33,161 nt of DNA from Macromonas bipunctata (GTDB lineage: Bacteria > Pseudomonadota > Gammaproteobacteria > Burkholderiales > Burkholderiaceae_C): positions 1-33,161 of the forward strand of contig NZ_NWBQ01000067.1 in assembly GCF_002837135.1 (NCBI RefSeq). Direction: 5' to 3'. Each line of letters opens with the position of its first letter. The stretch's first letter is position 1. The translations under genes were made by a program, and so were the position numbers. The notes below the pieces were generated by a model. It did not search any database. It saw nothing but the letters and a program-made list of their open reading frames with translations, and was not told the origin of the DNA. Of the stretch, positions 9,558 through 17,205 are shown piece after piece.

Positions 9558-9661
9558 GGGCCGTTTACACGGCTCCCCGCTTTTCCTCCCTGAGCGGGTG
9601 CCCAGGTGCCTTATTGCGCCGGGCTTCCCATCCCGGCCCCTTTAGGGTCGGGATTTTTTTT
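9558..9661 (+). ncRNA. candidate small RNA with CCTCCC loop and intrinsic terminator
   Basis: This gene-free stretch folds by eye into four consecutive hairpins. Hairpin 1 is GCCGT/ACGGC (9560-9573, loop TTAC). Hairpin 2 is CCCGCT/AGCGGG (9576-9598) with an 11-base loop containing CCTCCC, complementary to Shine-Dalgarno sequences. Hairpin 3 pairs GCCC with GGGC and GGTGC with GCGCC (9600-9624), with one bulged A. Hairpin 4 is a 10-bp terminator stem followed by eight Ts. With the TACAAT box just upstream this gives a transcript of about 104 nt. An exposed anti-Shine-Dalgarno loop recalls C-rich-loop regulators such as the CcsR/cuckoo RNAs, but I cannot assign a named family. It could instead be the structured 3' end of the upstream operon mRNA. 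Its last 51 bases are antisense to the end of the gene at 9611-10615. Confidence 0.55.
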
Positions 9662-10615
9662 GGCCGCATCGTCGCCGTAACTGGACTGGTGGGGCCGCAC
9701 CAGTTGGCGCTTGGCGTAATTCACGCCCGACAAGCGCGCGTAGTCGGCCAGGCTGCGCTCCTTGCCCAGGCCGTAGGCGCCCAGGTCGCGGCGCTGGTAC
9801 AGCAAGTCCATCAGCCGCTCCTTGGCCAGGCGCGTCAGCTCGGTGTACTTGAAATCGCGCTGCTGCTCCCACTCGGCGTGCCAGTGGTGGGTGCTGTGCG
9901 CCATGTTGGGCATCTTGTAGAGGTGGAACAGCGGAATGTGCGGCGGGTGAAAAATGTCCCAGCCCTTGGTGTAAGCCCGCACCGCCAAGCTTTGCTCCTC
10001 GCCATGAAAATACAAATGTGGGTCGTAAGGCACTTCGTCCACAAAACGCCCAGCGGTGAACAAGAACCCCCCCGCCACGTGGCAACCGCGCACCGGCTCG
10101 CGCGTGAACACGTGCTCGGCCCGGAAGCGCAGCGTGGCACTGGTGTCGCTCAAATCGGTGTCGGGGTGGGGCCGCAACACCAGCGTCGTCTTGCCGCTGA
10201 CGTTGATCTTGACCACCGGCTGGCCGGCCTCAAACTCGAAGCCGTAGGGGTAGGTGCTCACGATTGGCTGGGCCGACTGCGCCAGCAAGGCCTGCCACTG
10301 CTGCAACAACTGTTCGTCCCAGCCGGGCTCGAACAGCATGTGCGAGTCGATTTGCAGCAGATGATCTTCACCTTGGTACAGCGAGAACGCCAACGCCCGC
10401 GCCCAGCACACGCCCCGGCTTTCCACCGGATGGATGTGCAGGTAACGCAACCTGGCGGGTTGGCACAACGCTGCCAATGCTGCGCGGCGTGGTTCCAGCG
10501 TCTGGTCGATGACGCCAAACACCAGCCGCTGCGGCCAGCGTGCCTTGGCCACCGCATCCTGCAACGTGTGTTCCAGAAACGGCTCGCAAAAGGCGGCCAC
10601 GGAAACGTAGATCAT
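9611..10615 (-). CDS. GlcNAc-transferase-like glycosyltransferase (PF11397 type)
   Basis: A 334-residue protein resembling the family named after the Skp1-hydroxyproline N-acetylglucosaminyltransferase. Typical features are the start MIYVSVAAFCEPFLEHTLQD, FGVIDQ, the block VESRGVCWARALAFSLYQGE, and QIDSHMLFEPGWDEQLL, in which DSH replaces the usual DxD metal/nucleotide-sugar motif. VAGGFLFT and FHGEEQSLAVRAYTKGWD follow, as expected for a GT-A fold. There is no signal peptide or membrane helix, so it is cytoplasmic, probably adding HexNAc to a glycan precursor; the substrate is unknown. It starts 12 bases after the rfbC stop and is the last gene of the leftward operon. Its final 17 codons are the complement of the small-RNA terminator region. 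Confidence 0.8.
   Translation of the reverse strand: MIYVSVAAFCEPFLEHTLQDAVAKARWPQRLVFGVIDQTLEPRRAALAALCQPARLRYLHIHPVESRGVCWARALAFSLYQGEDHLLQIDSHMLFEPGWDEQLLQQWQALLAQSAQPIVSTYPYGFEFEAGQPVVKINVSGKTTLVLRPHPDTDLSDTSATLRFRAEHVFTREPVRGCHVAGGFLFTAGRFVDEVPYDPHLYFHGEEQSLAVRAYTKGWDIFHPPHIPLFHLYKMPNMAHSTHHWHAEWEQQRDFKYTELTRLAKERLMDLLYQRRDLGAYGLGKERSLADYARLSGVNYAKRQLVRPHQSSYGDDAAKKNPDPKGAGMGSPAQ
9630..9661 (+). terminator. rho-independent terminator
   Basis: The left arm 9630-9639 pairs with 9645-9654 (ATCCCGGCCC against GGGTCGGGAT, one G-T wobble), loop CTTTA, followed by a T run to 9661. The T run lies on the + strand only, so it ends rightward transcription (small RNA and/or the housekeeping block) and would not stop the leftward polysaccharide operon. 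Confidence 0.85.
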
Positions 10616-10627
10616 CTGCCCACCGCC

Positions 10628-11176
10628 TCAACCAAACACTTCGGCCTGTGCCAGAGGCAGCGCCTGCTGGTCCTTGCCCGACAACACCGGCGTGCCATCG
10701 TAGCCCCAGTCCACGCCAATGGTCGGGTCGTTCCAGATGATGGCCCGCTCGGCACCCGGGGCGTAAAAATCGGTGGTCTTGTACAGGAACTCGGCGGTGT
10801 CGCTCAGGGTGACAAAGCCATGCGCAAAACCCGGCGGTATCCACAACTGCTGCTGGTTGTCGGCACTCAGCAACGCGCCCACCCAGCGGCCAAACGTCGG
10901 GGACGAACGGCGGATGTCCACCGCCACATCGAACACCGCCCCCTGCACCACGCGCACCAGCTTGCCTTGGGCGTGCGGTGGCAACTGGTAATGCAGGCCA
11001 CGCAGCACGCCGCGCACCGACTTGCTGTGGTTGTCCTGCACAAACGCCAGGGCGGTGCCGGTCGCTTGCTCAAACACGTTCTGGTTGAAGCTCTCGAAGA
11101 AGAAGCCGCGCTCGTCGCCAAACACCTTGGGCGTGAACAGCACCACTTCAGGGATGGCCAGTTTTTCAAATTGCAT
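10628..11176 (-). CDS. rfbC: dTDP-4-dehydrorhamnose 3,5-epimerase RfbC
   Basis: A 182-residue cupin-fold epimerase of the dTDP-L-rhamnose pathway, converting dTDP-4-keto-6-deoxyglucose to dTDP-4-keto-L-rhamnose. Signature segments are VFGDERGFFFESFN, HSKSVRGVLRGLHYQ (catalytic His in GLHYQ), WIPPGFAHGF and FLYKTTDFYAP (catalytic Tyr). Length matches the family (about 180-185). The start is the ATG at 11176, which shares a base with the rfbA stop (TGATG); a GTG one codon earlier is possible but less likely. rfbB and rfbD are not in this window, so full dTDP-rhamnose synthesis needs genes elsewhere. Confidence 0.95.
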   Translation of the reverse strand: MQFEKLAIPEVVLFTPKVFGDERGFFFESFNQNVFEQATGTALAFVQDNHSKSVRGVLRGLHYQLPPHAQGKLVRVVQGAVFDVAVDIRRSSPTFGRWVGALLSADNQQQLWIPPGFAHGFVTLSDTAEFLYKTTDFYAPGAERAIIWNDPTIGVDWGYDGTPVLSGKDQQALPLAQAEVFG

Positions 11177-12060
11177 CACAGGGCCTTGTCGGTCAACAGG
11201 TTTTTCAGGTATTGGCCATAGCCGTTCTTGGCCAGCGGCGCGGCCAGTTGCTCCAGTCGGGCATCGTCAATCCAGCCCGCACGCCAGGCAATCTCCTCCG
11301 GGCAAGCGATCTTCAAGCCTTGGCGGTGCTGCAACGTGGCAATGAACTGGCTGGCCTCCAGCAAGCTGTCGTGCGTGCCCGTGTCCAGCCAGGCGTAGCC
11401 CCGGCCCATGGTCTGCACCGTCAACTGGCCTTGCGCCAAATACGTCTGATTCACGCTGGTGATTTCCAACTCACCGCGCGCACTGGGCTTGACGGCCTTG
11501 GCAATGTCCACCACCTGCTGGTCGTAAAAATACAAGCCCGTTACCGCGTAGTGGCTCTTGGGCTGGGCGGGTTTTTCTTCAATGCTGATGGCCTTGCCCG
11601 CCACATCAAACTCCACCACACCGTAACGCTCCGGGTCGTGAACGCGGTACGCAAACACCGTCGCACCATCGCTTTGTGCATCAGCGGCGTGCAACAGCGG
11701 CTGAAAATCGTGGCCGTGGTAGATGTTGTCGCCCAGCACCAGCGCACTGGGGGCGTTGCCAATAAAGTCCTCGCCAATGATGAACGCCTGCGCCAACCCG
11801 TCCGGGCTGGGCTGCACCGCGTATTGCAGGTTCATGCCCCACTGGCTGCCATCGCCCAGCAGCTGCTGGAAACGCGGCGTGTCCTGCGGTGTGCTGATGA
11901 TGAGCACGTCGCGCATGCCCGCCAGCATCAGCGTGCTCAAAGGGTAGTAGATCATTGGCTTGTCGTACACCGGCAGCAATTGCTTGCTGATGGCCAGCGT
12001 GGCCGGGTGCAGCCGGGTGCCGGAGCCCCCGGCCAGAATGATGCCTTTGCGTTGCGTCAT
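11176..12060 (-). CDS. rfbA: glucose-1-phosphate thymidylyltransferase RfbA
   Basis: A 294-residue nucleotidyltransferase making dTDP-glucose from dTTP and glucose-1-phosphate, the first step towards dTDP-rhamnose and other dTDP-deoxysugars. The nucleotide-binding motif [16 protein letters not shown] lies near the start, followed by [26 protein letters not shown] and [20 protein letters not shown] (lysine contacting the sugar phosphate). [17 protein letters not shown] is the usual C-terminal motif. Length is typical (about 290). It lies 27 bases after the cysQ stop and overlaps rfbC by one base, so rfbA-rfbC form a coupled pair. Confidence 0.96.
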   Translation of the reverse strand: MTQRKGIILAGGSGTRLHPATLAISKQLLPVYDKPMIYYPLSTLMLAGMRDVLIISTPQDTPRFQQLLGDGSQWGMNLQYAVQPSPDGLAQAFIIGEDFIGNAPSALVLGDNIYHGHDFQPLLHAADAQSDGATVFAYRVHDPERYGVVEFDVAGKAISIEEKPAQPKSHYAVTGLYFYDQQVVDIAKAVKPSARGELEITSVNQTYLAQGQLTVQTMGRGYAWLDTGTHDSLLEASQFIATLQHRQGLKIACPEEIAWRAGWIDDARLEQLAAPLAKNGYGQYLKNLLTDKAL

Positions 12061-12087
12061 GCGAAAAAACCTCTCTGGCTTGTACCG

Positions 12088-12888
12088 TTAAAACTGGAAA
12101 TACTGTACCACCAGCGCCGGGTCGGCTGTGGCTACAAATTCGGGGTTCAGCACCGGGCGCTCCAAGCCGTAGCGCAAACGCTGGCCTTGCAAATCCAACA
12201 CGGCACCGCCTGCGGCTTCCAACACACATTGGGCTGCGGCAGTGTCCCACTGGCTGGTGGGGCCAAAGCGGGGATACATGTCGGCCTGTCCCTGCGCAAT
12301 CCGGCAAAACTTGAGCGAACTGCCCGCCGCCACAAAACTGTGTGAGCGGGGCAAACGGCCCAGCCACGCCGCCAAAGCATCGCCACCGTGGCTGCGGCTG
12401 CCCATCACCCGCAACGGCTGATCGGCAGCCGCTGGTTGCACCACCAAAGCCGCTTCCTGCGAGGTCGCCAGATCGCGTACCCAAGCCCCTTGCCCCTGCA
12501 AGGCGTAAAACAACGCCCCCAGCGCAGGGGCCAACACCACGGCAGCCACCGGGTAGCCCTCCTCAATCCAAGCAATGTTGACGGTGAATTCACCATTGCG
12601 CTTGAGAAACTCTTTGGTGCCGTCCAGCGGATCGACCAAAAAGAAGCCATCCGCCGCTGCCCCCGCCTCGGCAGAGCGCGACTCCTCCGACCAAATGAAT
12701 GCGCCCGGAAAGGCGGCCTCCAGCCCAGCGCGGATGACGGCATCGGCACGCACATCCGCCTCCGTCAAAGGTGAGGCATCGTCTTTGTGCCAAGTGGCTC
12801 CGCCGTTTTCATAGACGGCCATGATCTCGTGCCCCGCTGCCTCGGCAATGGCACACAGGGTATGCAGTTGTTGCAAAGTGAATGACAT
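12088..12888 (-). CDS. cysQ: 3'(2'),5'-bisphosphate nucleotidase CysQ
   Basis: A 266-residue Li-sensitive phosphatase of the inositol-monophosphatase superfamily that hydrolyses 3'-phosphoadenosine-5'-phosphate (PAP), the product of every PAPS-dependent sulfotransferase. Metal-binding motifs are visible: WSEESR (about 66-71), VDPLDGTKEFLKRNGEFTVN (central DPLDGT) and SQWDTAAAQCVLEAAGG near the C-terminus. The start is set at ATG 12888 (MSFTLQQLHTLCAIAEAAG); the frame opens 10 codons earlier but that extension lacks family similarity. In this operon of sulfotransferases and an APS kinase its role is probably PAP removal, keeping sulfotransferases from product inhibition. Confidence 0.94.
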   Translation of the reverse strand: MSFTLQQLHTLCAIAEAAGHEIMAVYENGGATWHKDDASPLTEADVRADAVIRAGLEAAFPGAFIWSEESRSAEAGAAADGFFLVDPLDGTKEFLKRNGEFTVNIAWIEEGYPVAAVVLAPALGALFYALQGQGAWVRDLATSQEAALVVQPAAADQPLRVMGSRSHGGDALAAWLGRLPRSHSFVAAGSSLKFCRIAQGQADMYPRFGPTSQWDTAAAQCVLEAAGGAVLDLQGQRLRYGLERPVLNPEFVATADPALVVQYFQF

Positions 12889-12918
12889 GGCTTGTGGTCT
12901 CCGGCCTATGCGGCCCAA

Positions 12919-14667
12919 CTAAAAGGGAAAAAACACCGGCACCAACGCCAGCACCACCACCGCATACGCCAGCGCCACCGGCCAGCCCATGCGCAGAAAA
13001 TCGACAGTGCGGTAACGCCCGGGCGAATACACCATCAGGTGCGTCTGGTAACCAAACGGCAACAAAAAAGACGCGCTGGCGGCATAGGCCACCACCATCA
13101 CAAACGGCATGGGGTTGACCCCAAAAGCCTGTGCGGTGGACAACCCAATCGGAAACGCCAACGCTGCAGCGGCGTTGTTCGTCACCAGTTCGGTCAAGAT
13201 CCAAGTCAGCACATACACACCCACCAGCGCGCCCCACACCCCATGGCCACTGAACAGCGCGTGCAGTGTCTGCGCGATCAACGCCGACGCGCCCGAAGCG
13301 TCCAGCGCGGCGGCAATCGTCAACGACGACCCCACCACCAGCCACAACTCGAACGGAAAACGCCGCCGCAACTCGCCCGGCGTCAACACCCTGGTGGCCA
13401 GCAGCGCCCCCAGCAGCAGCAGCAAGCCCTGCAACAACGGCAACACCGCCAAAGTGGACAACGCAATCACCAGCGCAAAGCCCCCCAGCACCAGGCGGTT
13501 TTCCTGCGCCGACAGCTTGGGGCGCAGCGGTACGTCGCTGAGCACATGGAAGTTGCGCTCCAGGTTCTTGCGCTGCCAGAAGTCCGGCCCGACCGCCAGC
13601 AGCAGGCAATCGCCCACGCGCAGCTCGATGTGCCCCAGCTGGCCGGTCAAACGCCGCTCGCCGCGGCGAATGCCCACCACACCGGCATCGAACAAAGTGC
13701 GGAAATCCACCTCGCGCAAGGTGCTGTTCACCAGTTCCGACTGGTAGGTCAACACCACTTCCACCAGGTTGGAGGTCAGCACATCATGGGCGGTGCCGCC
13801 AAACACCTCCAGCCCGGCAAAAGCCCGCAAGGCCTGCACCTTGTTCACTTCGCCGGTAAAGATCAGCCCGTCCTGCGCCTGCAACACCTCGTCCGGCCCC
13901 ACCGGCGACAGCAGCCGGCCTGCGCGCACAATCTCCATCAGGTACAACCCGTCCAGGCTGCGCAAGCCATTGGCTTCAATGCTGCGCCCGGCCAAGGGCG
14001 AACCAGGCATGACCTGCGCCTCCAGAAAATACGGCGCACCGGCCTGCCGGTTCTGGGCCTCGTTCACCGGCAACCAATGCGCGGTCAGCATCAGCACCAC
14101 CATGCACACCAGCGCCACCGGCAACCCCACGGGCGTGAACTGGAACATGCCCAGCGCGGGCAAGCCCGCCCGCACCGCCAGCGAATTGACCACCAGATTG
14201 GTGCTGGTGCCCACCAGCGTCACCACCCCGCCCAGAATGGAGGCATAACTCAGCGGAATCAGCAACCGCGAGGCCGGCACCCGGGTCTGCTGCGTCACCA
14301 CCCCCAGCAAGCCGCCCACCACCGCCGTGTTGTTCAGGAAGGACGACAACCCCGCCGCCACCGCCGACAACCGCCACACCGCCCGCCGGTCACCCCCGTC
14401 GCGCGTCACAAACCGCGACAGGCTGGCCACCAGCGGCGAACGCTCCAGCGCCAGCGACACCAGCATCAACACCAGCAACGTGACCAGCGCGGAGTTGGTG
14501 TAACCGGCCAGAAACGTGGCCTCGGGCACCAGACCCAGCAAAAAATACGCCGCCGCCCAGGTGGTGAACAGCACCGCCGTGGCCACGCGGCCATGCAGCA
14601 GCAGCCCCAGCAACAGCAGCACCGACAACAGCACGCCCAGCGCCGCTGGCGTGACGGCAGTCGCCAT
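12919..14667 (-). CDS. SLC13-family permease with RCK_C domains (putative sulfate transporter)
   Basis: A 582-residue inner-membrane anion permease. Several hydrophobic helices at the N-terminus (LGVLLSVLLLLGLLL onwards) and SFLNNTAVVGGLLGVV plus GTSTNLVVNSLA correspond to the Na/anion-binding hairpins of the DASS/SLC13 fold. Two RCK_C (TrkA-C) regulatory domains sit between the membrane halves (about 212-275 and 297-360). The C-terminal half contains ELVTNNAAAALAFPIGLS, the repeat of the substrate motif. This architecture is seen in bacterial sulfate permeases. Position between an APS kinase and cysQ strongly suggests sulfate as substrate (inference). The ATG at 14667 shares one base with the upstream stop; a TTG one codon earlier is less likely. 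Confidence 0.88.
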   Translation of the reverse strand: MATAVTPAALGVLLSVLLLLGLLLHGRVATAVLFTTWAAAYFLLGLVPEATFLAGYTNSALVTLLVLMLVSLALERSPLVASLSRFVTRDGGDRRAVWRLSAVAAGLSSFLNNTAVVGGLLGVVTQQTRVPASRLLIPLSYASILGGVVTLVGTSTNLVVNSLAVRAGLPALGMFQFTPVGLPVALVCMVVLMLTAHWLPVNEAQNRQAGAPYFLEAQVMPGSPLAGRSIEANGLRSLDGLYLMEIVRAGRLLSPVGPDEVLQAQDGLIFTGEVNKVQALRAFAGLEVFGGTAHDVLTSNLVEVVLTYQSELVNSTLREVDFRTLFDAGVVGIRRGERRLTGQLGHIELRVGDCLLLAVGPDFWQRKNLERNFHVLSDVPLRPKLSAQENRLVLGGFALVIALSTLAVLPLLQGLLLLLGALLATRVLTPGELRRRFPFELWLVVGSSLTIAAALDASGASALIAQTLHALFSGHGVWGALVGVYVLTWILTELVTNNAAAALAFPIGLSTAQAFGVNPMPFVMVVAYAASASFLLPFGYQTHLMVYSPGRYRTVDFLRMGWPVALAYAVVVLALVPVFFPF

Positions 14668-15890
14668 CAACGCCGCTCCAGCCGCTGCAGCACCTCCTCT
14701 GCAGCCTCGGCGGGCGACAGGTGCGTGGTGCGTACATGCACCTCGGGCGCTTGCGGGGCTTCGTAGGGGCTGTCAATGCCGGTAAAGTTCTTCAGCGCCC
14801 CCTGACGCGCCTTGGCGTACAGTCCCTTCACATCGCGGCGCTCACATTCTTCCAACGGTGTATCGACAAACACCTCGACAAACTCGCCCTCGGCGAACAG
14901 CTCGCGCGCCATGCGCCGCTCGCTGCGGAATGGTGAAATAAAGCTCACCAGCACCACCAGCCCGGCATCCACCATCAACCTGGCCACTTCGGCCACGCGC
15001 CGGATGTTTTCCACCCGGTCGGCCTCGGTAAAGCCCAGATCGCGGTTGAGGCCGTGGCGCACATTGTCGCCATCCAGCAAATACGTGTGCCGACCTTCAG
15101 CGTGCAGACGCTTTTCCAGCAAATTGGCAATGGTGGATTTGCCCGACCCCGACAAGCCGGTAAACCAGATACACCGTGGCCGCTGCTGCTTGTGCGCGGC
15201 GCGGGCCGCCTTGTTGACCTCCAGCGCCTGCCAATGCACATTGCTGGCACGGCGCAGGGCAAACTCGATGCGCCCCACTCCAACCAGTTCGTGCGTTTGC
15301 TTGTCGAGCAACACAAAGCCACCCAGCACCTGGTTGACTTCATACGGCTCAAACACCACCGGCGTACTGGTGGCCAAGTTAACGAACGCGGTCTCGTCCT
15401 GCGCCAGTACCTTGGCAGGTATTTGGATGCCATTGCATCCATCTTCGCGGTATTTGATGTCGGTGATGGTCGCCGTCACCTCCTGACAGGCCATCTGCAT
15501 GAGGTACTGGCGACCCGGTGTCATGGCACGCTCACTGCGCCACAGCAAACGTGCAGCAAACTGGTCAGCCACCTCTGGCGGAGCTTCTGCCGCCACCAGC
15601 ATGGCCCCCGGTTGCAACGCCACATCATCGGCCAATGTCACGGTCACGGTATCGCCCGCCACCTGCACCGTTTGCACACGGGTTTGCACCCCGGCGGGCA
15701 ACACGCGCACCGCATCACCAGCTTGTACGGTACCAGCGGCCAATGTCCCCATCCCGCAGCGGGTGGCCAGATCGCCTTGCCCCACATGCTGCAACGGCAA
15801 ACGCAAGGCGGCGCTGGCACCTGCTGCATCGGCCTGGGCCACGGCCAAAAAACGCTGTACCAGCGGATGGGAAAAATGCGTACCGCGCAT
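14667..15890 (-). CDS. cysC: CysN domains II/III fused to CysC APS kinase, lacking the CysN GTPase domain
   Basis: A 407-residue fusion. Residues about 30-215 match the beta-barrel domains that follow the GTPase in sulfate adenylyltransferase subunit Cys[35 protein letters not shown] and [20 protein letters not shown]. Residues about 228-407 are a complete adenylyl-sulfate kinase: P-loop [45 protein letters not shown] and [19 protein letters not shown]. It should phosphorylate APS to PAPS. The GTP-binding domain of an ordinary CysN-CysC protein is absent, and the 62-base gap upstream holds no remnant of it. ATG 15890 and TTG 15896 are alternative starts, with AGGA 10 or 4 bases upstream. ATP sulfurylase (cysD) is not in the window. 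Confidence 0.88.
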   Translation of the reverse strand: MRGTHFSHPLVQRFLAVAQADAAGASAALRLPLQHVGQGDLATRCGMGTLAAGTVQAGDAVRVLPAGVQTRVQTVQVAGDTVTVTLADDVALQPGAMLVAAEAPPEVADQFAARLLWRSERAMTPGRQYLMQMACQEVTATITDIKYREDGCNGIQIPAKVLAQDETAFVNLATSTPVVFEPYEVNQVLGGFVLLDKQTHELVGVGRIEFALRRASNVHWQALEVNKAARAAHKQQRPRCIWFTGLSGSGKSTIANLLEKRLHAEGRHTYLLDGDNVRHGLNRDLGFTEADRVENIRRVAEVARLMVDAGLVVLVSFISPFRSERRMARELFAEGEFVEVFVDTPLEECERRDVKGLYAKARQGALKNFTGIDSPYEAPQAPEVHVRTTHLSPAEAAEEVLQRLERR

Positions 15891-15952
15891 GTGCAAAGTA
15901 TCCTGTTGAATGGAAAAAGAACTGAACTGCCGACCACCCGGCGCAACCGCTG

Positions 15953-17185
15953 CTACAGCAAACCCAGCGCAGTGGGGCGTACCCCCGGAAACACCGCTTG
16001 CAAGGCATTGGCACTCAAGCCGTACATGCGCACCATCACCTCCGCGAGCACGGCCCGGTATTCGTTGAGCACCGGCATGTCGCGCTGCTGGTGCAGGCTG
16101 GCAGCGGTCAAATTGGTTTGCTCGCCCACCATCTTACCGCCCGCTACCGCACCGCCCGCCAGCCACAGCAGATTGCCGTGCCCGTGGTCGGTGCCCCGGC
16201 TGCCATTTTCGCGGAAGGTGCGACCAAACTCGGACAGCACCACCACCACCGTGTTACGCCACTGCGGTCCCAACTCCTGCGCAAAAATCTCAATGCCACG
16301 GCCCAAGGCCGCCAAACGGGTGGCCAGCAAACCCTGCGCTGCCCCCTGACCAATGTGGGTATCCCAACCACCCACGTCCATAAAGCCGATGTTCAACGCT
16401 GGCTGGTCGCGCATGTAACGTGCCACGCGCTGGGCTTCCAGCGCAAAACCGCTGGCAGACACCGCATCGCGGCCACTGGCATCCATTTCCTCGGCCAGCT
16501 CCATGTTCAACGCACGCTTGAGTCCCAAGCCTTCACGCAACACCGGCTCCAGTGCGTGCCCTTGGTACATCGCCAACACCTGCGATTCATAAGCCGCTGA
16601 CAAGGGCCGCGCCCGGCGCTGCACCACCGGCGTGTTGGGCACCTTCACCGGGCCACGCAAGGCCAGCGGCAAGGCTTGCGTAAAACCCATGGCCGCGTGG
16701 GGATCACCGCCGAGTTGCTGCACCAAACGGTTCAAGAAGCCATCGTCGGCAGAAGGCCTCTGCTCTGGCAACTTGCCCGCTTCCAACCAATCTTGCGCCT
16801 GAAAGTGGCTGCGCGACACAAACCCTGTTCCACAAAATGGCACAAACGCCAACTGTTTTTGTGCAAACAAATCGCCCGCTGAATCGGCCAGCATGGGGTG
16901 CAGTCCCCAACGTCCATCTAGCCGGATCGCGGCCCAAGGATCACCTGCTTGCGGTGCCGGGATGGCAATGTTCGGGCGCGCCTCGTAATAAAACGGCTCG
17001 CTGTACGGCACCACCGCGCTCAAGCCATCGTAAGCCCCACGCAGCAGCACCACCAACAAACGGGTGGGGTCGCCACCAATTGTGGGAACGGCCCACAAGC
17101 GTGTCGCAGGCAACGCCAAAGCCGCCGCAGCCGCCAGCCACGTCCGCAACACTTCACGCCGTTGCCATGCTGCTTGATGGGACAT
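15953..17185 (-). CDS. DUF1501 exported protein (alkaline-phosphatase superfamily)
   Basis: A 410-residue DUF1501 protein. The N-terminus [20 protein letters not shown] contains RRE followed by a hydrophobic stretch and a LWA-type cleavage site near residue 31, consistent with Tat export. Conserved blocks include [68 protein letters not shown] and [10 protein letters not shown]; the Asp/His clusters are those of the metal site in this superfamily, which also includes sulfatases. The frame is open 40 codons further upstream, but ATG 17185, 20 bases after the DUF1800 stop, gives the usual N-terminus. The biochemical function of DUF1501 is not established. The partner DUF1800 gene precedes it, as usual. 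Confidence 0.87.
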   Translation of the reverse strand: MSHQAAWQRREVLRTWLAAAAALALPATRLWAVPTIGGDPTRLLVVLLRGAYDGLSAVVPYSEPFYYEARPNIAIPAPQAGDPWAAIRLDGRWGLHPMLADSAGDLFAQKQLAFVPFCGTGFVSRSHFQAQDWLEAGKLPEQRPSADDGFLNRLVQQLGGDPHAAMGFTQALPLALRGPVKVPNTPVVQRRARPLSAAYESQVLAMYQGHALEPVLREGLGLKRALNMELAEEMDASGRDAVSASGFALEAQRVARYMRDQPALNIGFMDVGGWDTHIGQGAAQGLLATRLAALGRGIEIFAQELGPQWRNTVVVVLSEFGRTFRENGSRGTDHGHGNLLWLAGGAVAGGKMVGEQTNLTAASLHQQRDMPVLNEYRAVLAEVMVRMYGLSANALQAVFPGVRPTALGLL

Positions 17186-17205
17186 CTGGAATCCTTGTGG
17201 GCCAT

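Noticed and set aside
9614-11221. A 535-codon + strand open frame starting in the small-RNA terminator
   Set aside because: It is the mirror of rfbC and the GlcNAc-transferase gene, both of which have clear family motifs on the minus strand.
12892-14766. A 624-codon + strand open frame rich in Gln, His and Arg
   Set aside because: It lies antisense to the SLC13 permease and the end of the CysC fusion. Its composition is what the opposite strand of GC-biased membrane-protein codons produces, and no domain is recognisable.
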